A DNA stretch of 27,576 nucleotides from Tritrichomonas musculus (Eukaryota; Parabasalia; Tritrichomonadida; Tritrichomonadidae), in the NCBI GenBank assembly GCA_039105265.1, contig JAPFFF010000290.1, forward strand, positions 1 through 27,576, given 5' to 3'. The notes under the pieces are model-generated. The model worked only from the letters and a program-made list of their open reading frames with translations, did no database searches and was not told the DNA's origin. The translations under genes were made by a program, and so were the position numbers. Of this stretch, positions 1 to 8,025 are shown one piece after another (positions within the stretch are counted from its first letter, which is position 1; each line of letters starts with the position of its first letter).

Positions 1-1
1 G

Positions 2-379
2 ACGCGCGGCTTTGGCACGCAGAAGTTCATGGCGCCAGAAATCCTTGACGAAAGCGACACTTACGACGAGAAAGTTGATGTTTACTCGTTTGGCGTTCTG
101 TGCTTCTTCGTGCTGAGCGGCGGCGAGATGCCGAGGATCAAGCTGAGCGAAATCCTGAGCGGGAAGAAGGCCGCGATTCCGCCTTCATTCAGCGACTTTT
201 CGAAGTCACTGATCAGCGACTGCTGGAACTTCAACGCGAAAGACCGTCCGAGCTTCAGTGAGATCGTTTCTCGTATGGAGAAGAACGAGTACAGGATGCT
301 TCCTCTAAAACCGTCGCAAGTGTCAGAAATCAAGAACAAAGCCAAACTGCACAAGGCAAAGATCCCACCATACAAGTGA
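2..379 (+). CDS. Protein kinase, C-terminal part (TKL-like), cut by window edge
   Basis: The reading frame is open from base 2, so the gene starts outside the window. The visible part is the C-terminal lobe of a protein kinase. The activation-segment end reads GTQKFMAPE (subdomain VIII). It is followed by DVYSFGVLCFFVLSGGEMP (subdomain IX, with the conserved Asp and Gly) and by DCWNFNAKDRPSF (subdomain XI, with the conserved Arg). The pattern CW...RPSF is typical of tyrosine-kinase-like (TKL) kinases, a family greatly expanded in trichomonads. The catalytic loop and ATP site lie upstream and cannot be judged. The first ATG inside the window (base 29) is the Met before APE, not the start. A basic tail of about 25 residues follows the domain. 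Base composition is clearly more GC-rich than most of the window. Substrate is unknown. Confidence 0.88.
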   Translation, partial: TRGFGTQKFMAPEILDESDTYDEKVDVYSFGVLCFFVLSGGEMPRIKLSEILSGKKAAIPPSFSDFSKSLISDCWNFNAKDRPSFSEIVSRMEKNEYRMLPLKPSQVSEIKNKAKLHKAKIPPYK

Positions 380-853
380 TGCCACTCCTAATTGACTCTT
401 TTCATTTACTCTGAAGTGATTTAATAAGTAAACATTATCTTTTTTATTTTTTTTTTTTCTTTTTTGATATTTGCTATAACAGTTTATAACGCATCATGCA
501 AGTGATGACTCATCATAAAATGAAGAAATTTTGTTTTTGGAAGATTTTTTTGATGATCGTAAAAAAGTATATTTCATATCACTTTTTTGAAAAATATCAA
601 AGAATGAGTGATTTAATAAATTTTATAAAAATGAAGAAAAAACTCAGCATAATTATGTTTATAATGTAATATTAACAAAAACAAACATTACGATCAGTTT
701 ACGGTCTCATCAATGCTTCCGATGATGAAAAATTGAAAAGAGTGTGCCTAATGAAAGATGAAGTGTTTTGATCTGCAAAAGTGTTCAATGAGTTACTTAT
801 GCCATGTACTATATTGTTATAATAAAAAATGAAAACGAACGAAGTCATTCAAA

Positions 854-877
854 TTTTGAGAAGATCTCTTCTCAAAA
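854..877. repeat. Perfect 10-bp stem-loop
   Basis: TTTTGAGAAG at 854-863 pairs perfectly with CTTCTCAAAA at 868-877 around the loop ATCT. It lies in AT-rich non-coding DNA about 475 bases after the kinase stop codon. It could be a transcribed hairpin or a chance palindrome. No function is assigned. Confidence 0.5.
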
Positions 878-1417
878 ATATTGAAATCAACAAATTCATT
901 TGATTATTGTAGGATTTTTAATATAAAAAATATTGATTGCCATATTTGTTTTTTTCGGTTGCAAAACTCATCAAATAGTTGATTAAAAACTATACTAATG
1001 AGAATAAAATGACTTTTTGTGAAAAAAAAAAAAAAAAAAAAAATATCAATTTCACATCATTTTATTATCAAATAATAAAGAGTGACATATATATTAAAAA
1101 TCAAATACATACAGCATATACGCATTATTTATTAGTTTATTATAATAAATTGTGTTTTCTAAAGTTTACAATGCATTTTAATGGACATTTGTGTACTCAG
1201 AGACAGACAAATTTTAATGAATTCATCATATAAAGAATAAAATGAATTCTAAAAATCGAATTGATTATGTGAATAAAATAAAATGAAGAAGAACACATTG
1301 AACAACTTATAATGATTGCTGTTGTATACTCGTTCAACACCACTTGACAAATACCTTCTTATTACACATCTCAAAAAGAGTTATGATACGAAGCTCTTTC
1401 TGATTTTTTTTTTTTTC

Positions 1418-1832
1418 ATGTCAAAAGAACATTTAGCCAAAATAAAAGAATGTTCACATGATCACACCTTATTCAATCAAATGATGTTCGATGTTAGGGC
1501 TGGAAAAAATGATCATAAAGACAATCTGATACTTCAAAATGGGAAATGAGAGAAGAAATATATAAATTTAGTGTTAAACTTAATAAATATGTGATATTGG
1601 TGGTGAAATTCAAGTTGATTTGGTTTATTATATATTTAGATCAAATCCTTAATAAAATAATGATCCATTTTCTAAGACATTAGGATATAATGGAATTGTA
1701 TCATATTTCTTTACATCAAGTCTTCTTGATGTTGGAATAGCTTCTAATACAATGTTAGATAAAAAACCTAATGTTCTGTATTTTTCATATGAAATTTCAA
1801 ATTCTTCTCTATCGAAGAGTTTAACTTCCTAG
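1418..1832 (+). pseudogene. Decayed protein-coding trace, family not recognised
   Basis: Two blocks look protein-like against the AT-rich background. From 1418 one frame reads a Met-Ser-Lys-Glu start and the motif HDHTLFNQMMFDVRAGKNDH, then reaches a stop at about 1547. From about 1590 another frame reads GGEIQVDLVYYIF, meets stops near 1653, and then reads GYNGIVSYFFTSSLLDVGIA to a stop at 1830-1832. Both blocks have balanced, non-homopolymer composition, unlike their surroundings, and are in the same order and strand. The simplest reading is one small gene broken by a frame change and internal stops. I cannot name the family with confidence. The alternative is chance open frames. Confidence 0.35.
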
Positions 1833-2340
1833 ATCATTTGAATTATTTTATTGGATAATTTGTTAGTTATCTCATATAATTATCAGATAACTAATAACTT
1901 TTTTTTTAATTAATGCTATACATAATTAAAGGCTATATTAAGCATGTACTTATTAATGTAATTATAAAAACAAAACCAATTTTTCACCTTTATTCAAGAT
2001 ATTAATATTTATCACTATTAAGAAGTATGCATTTTACATTAAAAATTGGAATGAATTTGAGCTTATTTGATACATTATTTTGATTAAATATTAGATTTTC
2101 TTTTTTTAAAAAAAAAACATTTATATATATTAAAATAATATCACTCTTTATTTTAATATTATTAAAAATATTGATATTATAAAAATATAAACTGATTAAT
2201 TAAATTTAAAACAGGAAAAATCAAAAGATATAAATATTTTTTTATTCATATCATATTTCAGAACATTCAATTTAATTTTAAGAGATCTTAGTGAAAATAT
2301 TGAAATACAGTTCCAATTGAATTTTCTTTTTATAAAAAGA

Positions 2341-3624
2341 ATGGAGGGCTTCTTCCAAAAAACTCTTATATATGTTATAATTTTATCAATTGGAACATTA
2401 TCAGTTGGATTTGGCCTTTCATATTATGCTGCTTCACTTTCGACGTGTCTTGATGGATTCAATCTCAATACCAAGTTCAAAAAATCGATATTTAATGCTC
2501 TTGCACCCATTTGTGCATCTATTAGTTCACCATTTGTCAATTTTGGTATTCAAAAATTTGGAAGAAGATATCCAGTTATGGTTTCATCGGGAATAGTAGC
2601 ATTAGGCTGGCTTTTGATTGTTATTACAAATCCCTCATATAATATACTAGCATATATCGGACGAGGAATCTGCGGTTTAGGGCTAGGTGCCATATCAACA
2701 ATTAATCCAGTCTACATAGCAGAGCTATCGCCAACTTCAGTACGAGGTTCATACGGTGTTATGAGCCAGCTATTCACTGCCCTTGGTGGAACCTTGATAT
2801 ATTTCATGGGCATCTGGCTGCATTGGCGTGTAATGGCAGCAATTGCGATCATTCCGCCAGCAATCAACATTGCGTGCCTCTTCTTCATCCCAGAGTCGCC
2901 AGCATTCCACAGAATGGAAGGACCATTTCAGGGTGATAAAGAGGCAGGTCTGCTTCAAAAGAAGTACCTAAAGGCATGGATCATATCACTGCTCGTTGTG
3001 ATATTCCAACAGTTTTCTGGAGTAAACGCCCTTCAAACCAACTTGACTGTTATTTTCGGCAACTCAAACATTGATCTGAACGCAGCAACAGCGTCTGTGA
3101 TCGTCAGCCTCTCAAAGGTCATAACAACAGCATGCTCAACGCCGCTCGTTGAATGCTTGGGAAGAAGAGTCACTTGGTGGCTCTCTTCTATCGGACAGTG
3201 CGCTTTCCTTCTGGTTTTGTGGGCAAATGAGTTGTGGCATTTCTCGAACATCCTCCCTGTGGCTCTCCTATTCTTCGACCTTCTGTTCTTCGGCATCGGT
3301 CTCGGACCAATTCCGTGGTTCGTCGTGCCGGAGCTTTTTCCAGACGAAGTGCGCGGAATCGCAATGGGAACAGTACAGACAATAAACTGGGCACTGGCTG
3401 CGCTGAACGTGTTCATATTCCCAATCATGCAGGAATCAATGACCTTGGCTTGGATTTACTTTTTCTATGGTGCGATTATGTTCATCTCGTTTTGGTATGG
3501 AGTGCTATTCTTGCCTGAAACTAGAAATAAGGAAATGGGCGCAATGATTATTGAAGATGAAAACAGAAAAAGGCTCAGTGAGCCTTTGGTTTCTTCTTCC
3601 GCTGGACATTTGCGGTACATATAA
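2341..3624 (+). CDS. MFS sugar-porter-type transporter (SLC2/GLUT-like)
   Basis: A 427-residue membrane protein of about 12 hydrophobic segments, likely a hexose facilitator or proton-linked sugar transporter. I start it at the ATG at 2341; the eight in-frame codons upstream begin with TTG, not ATG. Sugar-porter signatures appear in order: FGRRYPVM in the loop after helix 2; GRGICGLGLGAISTINPVYI followed by AELSPTSVRG around helices 4-5; PESPAFH after helix 6; QQFSGVNALQTN in helix 7; LGRRVTWW in the helix 8-9 loop; GLGPIPWFVVPELFP in helix 10; and FLPETRNKEM after helix 12. The central cytoplasmic loop between PESP and helix 7 is only about 25-30 residues, against about 60 or more in typical family members, which explains the short total length. 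The part from about 2850 to 3430 is visibly more GC-rich than the first third. Substrate cannot be set from sequence alone. Confidence 0.92.
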   Translation: MEGFFQKTLIYVIILSIGTLSVGFGLSYYAASLSTCLDGFNLNTKFKKSIFNALAPICASISSPFVNFGIQKFGRRYPVMVSSGIVALGWLLIVITNPSYNILAYIGRGICGLGLGAISTINPVYIAELSPTSVRGSYGVMSQLFTALGGTLIYFMGIWLHWRVMAAIAIIPPAINIACLFFIPESPAFHRMEGPFQGDKEAGLLQKKYLKAWIISLLVVIFQQFSGVNALQTNLTVIFGNSNIDLNAATASVIVSLSKVITTACSTPLVECLGRRVTWWLSSIGQCAFLLVLWANELWHFSNILPVALLFFDLLFFGIGLGPIPWFVVPELFPDEVRGIAMGTVQTINWALAALNVFIFPIMQESMTLAWIYFFYGAIMFISFWYGVLFLPETRNKEMGAMIIEDENRKRLSEPLVSSSAGHLRYI

Positions 3625-3839
3625 TTCATACAATTTTTTTTTTCAGATGGATTATATTTATATATTTTTAAAATAATTATATTAAATCATTATCATGACA
3701 TCTTATCGATTTTATTTTTTTTTACAGATAGAAATCGCCCAAATAAAAAAATCAATTTAATTTTCGTAGAATAAAAAACTTAAAAAAGTAAATAATTAAT
3801 AATTCAGAAAAAAATTTATCAGTATTTTTCAATTAAAAT

Positions 3840-3956
3840 CCGTTAACAGGTCTGGATCGGCTCAAAAAAGGCAAAAGCACCGAAAGTACCTGATCATTAA
3901 AGAATTTGCCCGTACCTGAGGCAGGCAGGTGTCCCTGATTTGTATGAGAATTTTTT
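3840..3956 (+). ncRNA. Candidate structured RNA, unassigned
   Basis: A GC-richer island stands in AT-rich DNA. CAGGT (3847-3851) can pair with ACCTG (3888-3892), with an inner CGG/CCG pairing (3858-3860 with 3880-3882). A second hairpin pairs ACCTG (3914-3918) with CAGGT (3926-3930) around a 7-nt loop. GTACCTGA occurs twice (3886-3893 and 3912-3919), so the two CAGGT copies could swap partners. Six T follow at 3951-3956, which would fit a pol III stop if the plus strand is transcribed. I could not match it to a known snRNA, RNase P/MRP or SRP RNA. Strand and ends are inferred. Confidence 0.3.
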
Positions 3957-3991
3957 AAAAAAATAATATTAAACAATTCACAAGATAGCCG

Positions 3992-4014
3992 CTTTTTGAG
4001 CTACGCTCAAAAAG
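3992..4014. repeat. Perfect 10-bp hairpin with 3-nt loop
   Basis: CTTTTTGAGC at 3992-4001 is the exact reverse complement of GCTCAAAAAG at 4005-4014, with loop TAC. It lies about 35 bases after the candidate structured RNA and may belong to the same transcript or act in 3'-end formation. No function can be assigned. Confidence 0.6.
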
Positions 4015-4867
4015 TGTCTTTATCAAATTTATAAATAAAGAAAATTTTTTTTTCGCCAACAGGTATTCCAATTGGAATAACAATTGAATGAATATTTGAA
4101 TGGATATATCAGAAAAACTGAGAAGACTTGCATCTTGAACGATTGTGATTAAAAGATCGAAATAATTATTTAAATAAGATAATCAATTTTGATCTTTAGA
4201 TAATATTGATAGGAAAACTTGATTCAGAAATTGCACGTGAATCAGGAAAGTTTAACGAAAGATTATAAAATAAGGATTTATAGCTGGCATCTGGGAAATT
4301 AGTTTTTTATCTAAAAAAAATATATTTTCTTTTATGATTCAATCAATTTATCAATCATCCAAAATTACAATAATATTAGTATAAATTATTTTTTTATATA
4401 GTTATGAAATCAATATCTCCTTTTCGTATCATTATAAAAATATTTTAAAAAATGAATAAATTGAAAAATTTAATTGAAAATTTGAATTTACCAAAAATAA
4501 TAATACAAAAATTCAATCTTCAAATAAACTCATAAAAGATAAAATATGAAAAATAAAGTAATTTATAAAAAGGAATGAAATAATGAAGAGAAAATCGTGT
4601 CTATAATTTTGTGAGAAATAAAAAATTTTTAAAACACTTTTATTTTTATATTGAAATTTTTTTTCTCATAATCAAAGGAATATATCTGAGCAAACCATAT
4701 ATTTTAACCACAAATATAAAATATTATAAGCCAATTATCCTTTTTTAATATTTTTCAATACTTTACAAATGGACAACCGCTCTATTTATTTTTAATTATA
4801 TAATAGATATTTTTTAGTTAATCTAAAAATAAGAAATATTGATGAATGAATATTCATATTTATGAAA

Positions 4868-5140
4868 ACGCTTTTAGCTTAGTTGGTTAGAGCATGAAAC
4901 CTCAGAAGACTTACATTCATATTCAAATCTACCAAAACCATTCTTTTGTCTTTGAAATTTCCCCTTGTTGTTAGGATTACTTGCCTGTCATGGTTTTGCG
5001 GCTAATGCTAGCAAAAAGATGCAACAAGTATATTCTACAATTTGGGTGGTAATTTTCAGGAAAAAGTTTAATAGGGGTTTGTGTAAGATTGTAAGTAGGG
5101 GGTAATTTCATTTGTCACTGGTTCGAATCCAGTAAAGCGT
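4868..5140 (+). tRNA. tRNA-like pol III gene interrupted by about 200 nt; anticodon not assignable
   Basis: The two ends form a good tRNA cloverleaf. The acceptor strands ACGCTTT (4868-4874) and AAAGCGT (5134-5140) pair 7 of 7. The D arm is GCTT/GAGC (4877-4880 with 4890-4893) with GG in the loop. The anticodon stem is TGAAA (4895-4899) with TTTCA (5106-5110). The T arm is ACTGG-TTCGAAT-CCAGT (5117-5133). The A box TAGCTTAGTTGG (4875-4886) and B box GGTTCGAATCC (5120-5130) fit pol III consensus. At least 13 T follow directly as a terminator. Between the anticodon stem strands lie 206 nt rather than 7, so the intervening sequence would be about 199 nt. It contains its own stems (4964-4970 with 5022-5028; 4994-4999 with 5011-5016). 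The 5' side of the loop reads CCTCAGA, without a clear U33, so the anticodon is open. It could be an intron-containing tRNA, a tRNA gene split by an insertion, or a tRNA-derived pol III RNA. Confidence 0.65.
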
Positions 5141-5169
5141 TTTTTTTTTTTTTAAACTTCCTCAATTTT

Positions 5170-7644
5170 ATGAATTCCAAATCTCAACAACCATGCTACG
5201 AACTCCACAATATTCATGAGAAAATTGAAGAATATGAAGAAGAAGAAGAATGTGAAGATAATTTGGTAAAAATTCAATTACAATCAAGTTCATTTAATGT
5301 TATTTACTCGCAATTATTCAAATATTCTAAGTTTATTCGCGATAATTATCCAAATATCAATGATATTAGGCTAGAATTATCAAAAAATCTACAGATCTTT
5401 CAATCTGATTTTAAAATTAAGGAAGAAAACGTCATATTATTTTTTAAATTACTCCAAAATGAAAGCATAATTATAAACAACCAAAATTATTGTGATTTAC
5501 TTTTACTTTCGAACTTTTTTCAAGTTAAAAAGATTACTAGAATTCTTAATCAATACAAAAAAACCTACTTTTTTGATACAAGCTTCATTATAAGTCAACT
5601 ATTAATGCAAATATCAAAGCCGAATGCTAATTATTTATTACAAGATCAAGCAAGCATTGAAATGGAGTCACTTTTATACAACAGAATTAACGACTGTTTG
5701 CAAGATGGACCATTTGGCCTTATTCCTATTTCGGTTATTTACCGAATCATTTCAAAAAGTGACAAAAGTCAAATATCAAGCGATCTACTGTTTGATTTTA
5801 TTTCAAAATCCATTGAAGAGCGATTCACGTTATTCACTTTTCTGAGTATTCAAAATCTGTCAAAAACAAAATTTGATGAACTGTGCCAAATATACAACCG
5901 AAGAGAAGATGATTCGTATTTTCAATATTTGCCGACAAATTTACTGCTTATAAAGTCAATTAATGATGAAAATGAAGATTTAAAGAACCAATTAAAAATA
6001 TTGGAAGAAAAATGTAACCATCTTCAGAGTCAATTAGAAACAGTTAACAAATCGAGCGATGATGTCTGCACTTCATTATACAATCTTCATAAAAACCAAG
6101 AAAAATCACCTTTTTCTGAGCCAATTTGTTATTTAAAAAAGTCGTCAAATGAAGTAAATAAAGTTTCATCATATCTCACTGCTCTTTTGTATGAATCCAA
6201 AAATAGATCCGAACAGGACATACTTGATTCCATTTCATATTATCAAAAATCAGCTGAACAAGGCAATTCCACAGCTTTGTGCAACATTGGGTCCATCTAT
6301 GAAGAAGGGAAAAGAGTTAAACAAGACTACTCAAAAGCGAGAGATTTTTACCAATTGGCTGCTGACAAAGGGAACCATGAAGCACTCTTAAATCTAGGCT
6401 TGCTTTATGAGAAAGGAAAAGGCGTTGAAGTTGATTACCAAAAAGCTCTTGATCTTTATAAAAAGTCTGCAGAACTGGGAAATATCGAAGCACTTTTAAA
6501 TTTAGGCTTGCTTTATGAGAAAGGAAAAGGCGTTGAAATTGATTGCTTTAAAGCAATGGAGTATTATACAGCAGCTGCAACAAAAGGAAGTTCTGAAGCA
6601 ATGATCATTGCTGGTCGTAATTACTGCAATGGAAAAGGAGTCGAGCAAGATATTCCCAAAGCAATTGAATACTTTAAATTATCTCTTGATGATGGGAATC
6701 CTGAAGGACTTGTTAATTTGGGCTTCTTATATGAGAATGGCAAAGGTGTCGATCAAGATTATTCAATGGCAATTGAATATTACAAAGAAGCTGCTGAAAA
6801 AGGTTCTTCAAATGCTTTACTAAATCTCGGCTTTTTATATGAGAAAGGAAAAGGAGTCAAACGTGATTTATACAAAGCTTTTGATTATTACAAAGAATCC
6901 GCAGAGAAAGGAAATTCAGTTGCTCTTTGTAATTTGGGCTTCTTTTATGAGAAAGGAAAAGGACTTGTGCAAAATTATCAAAAAGCAATCAGTTACTACC
7001 AATTGGCAGCCGAGAAAGGGAACACACAAGCACTTTGCAGCCTCGGTTTCTTGTATGATAAAGGCAAAGGTGTCGAACAAAATTACTTAAAGGCTGTTGA
7101 ATATTACAGATTGGCAGCTGACAAAGGAAACACTGATGCTTTATTGAATCTCGGCTTTTTGTATGAAAAAGGAAAAGGCGTTGAGCAAAACTATAAAAAA
7201 GCGGTTGATTTTTATCAACAATCAGCAGATCTTGGAAATTCAAATGCACTTTATAATATTGGATTCCTTTATGAGTGCGGATTAGGCGTTCAACAAGACC
7301 ATGAAAAGGCATTTGAATATTATGAAAAATCATCAAAGAAAGGCTTTGCAGTGGCAATGCTTCACCTTGGAAATTATTATTCAAAAGGTTATGGAACTAG
7401 GCAAAATTTGACAAAAGCTGTCAAATGCTACAAACAATCAGCTAAAAAAGGTAATCCTGATGCATTGCTTATTTTAGCACAGTTATACGAAAAAGGCCAG
7501 TGGGTTAAAAAAGATATTGATGAAGCGATCAATTATTATAAAAAATCAGCTGAAAAAGGTAATAATACTGCTTTATGTAGACTTGGCGTTCTATGTAAAA
7601 CAGAAAATGTAGATGGCCTTCAATATGTTGGACAAAATATTTAA
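5170..7644 (+). CDS. BTB-like / coiled-coil / Sel1-repeat protein
   Basis: This is an 824-residue soluble protein. Residues about 25-240 have the secondary-structure pattern of the BTB-like plus BACK-like N-terminal region of trichomonad proteins: hydrophobic/charged alternation, a short FFKLLQNESI segment and LLLLSNFFQVK. Residues about 260-300 are a Glu/Lys/Leu/Gln-rich coiled coil. Residues 367-798 are twelve 36-residue Sel1-like repeats with consensus A-LNLGFLYEKGKGV-QDY-KA--YY--SAEKGN, plus partial repeats at each end. Sel1 repeats form an alpha/alpha solenoid that binds proteins; in other eukaryotes such proteins act as scaffolds, for example in ER-associated degradation or signalling. 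No signal peptide or membrane segment is visible, so a cytosolic adaptor is likely. The ATG at 5170 follows only 29 bases after the tRNA-like unit and its T run. The stop codon is followed by a long T run. Partners are unknown. Confidence 0.88.
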   Translation: MNSKSQQPCYELHNIHEKIEEYEEEEECEDNLVKIQLQSSSFNVIYSQLFKYSKFIRDNYPNINDIRLELSKNLQIFQSDFKIKEENVILFFKLLQNESIIINNQNYCDLLLLSNFFQVKKITRILNQYKKTYFFDTSFIISQLLMQISKPNANYLLQDQASIEMESLLYNRINDCLQDGPFGLIPISVIYRIISKSDKSQISSDLLFDFISKSIEERFTLFTFLSIQNLSKTKFDELCQIYNRREDDSYFQYLPTNLLLIKSINDENEDLKNQLKILEEKCNHLQSQLETVNKSSDDVCTSLYNLHKNQEKSPFSEPICYLKKSSNEVNKVSSYLTALLYESKNRSEQDILDSISYYQKSAEQGNSTALCNIGSIYEEGKRVKQDYSKARDFYQLAADKGNHEALLNLGLLYEKGKGVEVDYQKALDLYKKSAELGNIEALLNLGLLYEKGKGVEIDCFKAMEYYTAAATKGSSEAMIIAGRNYCNGKGVEQDIPKAIEYFKLSLDDGNPEGLVNLGFLYENGKGVDQDYSMAIEYYKEAAEKGSSNALLNLGFLYEKGKGVKRDLYKAFDYYKESAEKGNSVALCNLGFFYEKGKGLVQNYQKAISYYQLAAEKGNTQALCSLGFLYDKGKGVEQNYLKAVEYYRLAADKGNTDALLNLGFLYEKGKGVEQNYKKAVDFYQQSADLGNSNALYNIGFLYECGLGVQQDHEKAFEYYEKSSKKGFAVAMLHLGNYYSKGYGTRQNLTKAVKCYKQSAKKGNPDALLILAQLYEKGQWVKKDIDEAINYYKKSAEKGNNTALCRLGVLCKTENVDGLQYVGQNI

Positions 7645-7900
7645 TTTTTTTTTTTTTGAGATGGAGCTACCACTGAACATTCGATAATTTGCAATATGCA
7701 TATTATAATATATTTGCATAAATTTTATTTTTTTTTGAAGTTTTATTTTTTGATATTTTATAATCATCGATTTTAATGATTTAAAATTCTCTTAATTTGT
7801 ATATCACTATATAGACTTCTTATCAGATGGAAAAAAATTATATAATGGCAAACTCTAAGCTTTTTTTCTTATGAAGAAAAGAATGATTTATTAAAAAAAA

Positions 7901-7982
7901 CGACAACCATGGGATTCGAACCCACGCGGGACAAGCCCAAGGGATTAGCAATCCCTCGCCTTAACCACTCGGCCAAGTTGTC
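7901..7982 (-). tRNA. tRNA-Ser(GCT)
   Basis: An 82-nt type II tRNA on the minus strand. The acceptor strands GACAACT and GGTTGTC pair (one G-T). The anticodon stem AGGGA/TCCCT encloses the loop TTGCTAA, giving anticodon GCT, which reads AGC and AGT serine codons. A long variable arm, typical of tRNA-Ser, is present. The T arm contains GGTTCGAATCC (B box), and the discriminator is G. Eight T lie directly downstream on its strand as a pol III terminator. The 5' end is only 43 bases from the stop codon of the minus-strand kinase gene. CCA is not encoded, as usual in eukaryotes. Confidence 0.95.
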
Positions 7983-8025
7983 TTCTTCTTTCTCAATTTA
8001 TTTTTTTATTTAGTAATTAAAATGA

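Larger units (their letters stand above)
380..2340. other. AT-rich intergenic region with repeats and decayed coding traces
   Basis: This stretch of almost 2 kb has no intact gene. It holds a run of 22 A at 1022-1043, many shorter A/T runs and a perfect 10-bp hairpin at 854-877. Coding traces at 1418-1832 are listed separately. A short ORF at 979-1233 is built around the A run and reads as low-complexity Lys/Asn/Tyr/Ile, so I do not call it a gene. Confidence 0.6.
3625..4867. other. AT-rich intergenic region between transporter and tRNA-like unit
   Basis: No credible protein gene is present. The region starts with T runs just after the transporter stop codon, which may be part of its 3' end. 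It contains one GC-richer structured block (3840-3956) and a strong hairpin (3992-4014), listed separately. From about 4020 to 4867 I see only A/T-rich sequence with short runs. Confidence 0.6.

Noticed and set aside
979-1233. 84-codon plus-strand open frame
   Set aside because: It is built around a 22-A run, reads as low-complexity sequence and has no recognisable motif.
3033-3518. Open frames on the opposite strand and other frames within the transporter gene
   Set aside because: They are shadows of the GC-rich part of the transporter, whose own frame has clear family motifs.
4900-4950. A complete short tRNA formed by the 5' half and the bases directly after it
   Set aside because: ATTCAAATCTACC looks a little like a T arm but does not form a stem, and the following bases do not pair with the acceptor strand; the true partner is at 5106-5140.
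6989-7384. 131-codon minus-strand open frame within the Sel1 gene
   Set aside because: It is a shadow produced by the regular 108-base Sel1 repeat period.
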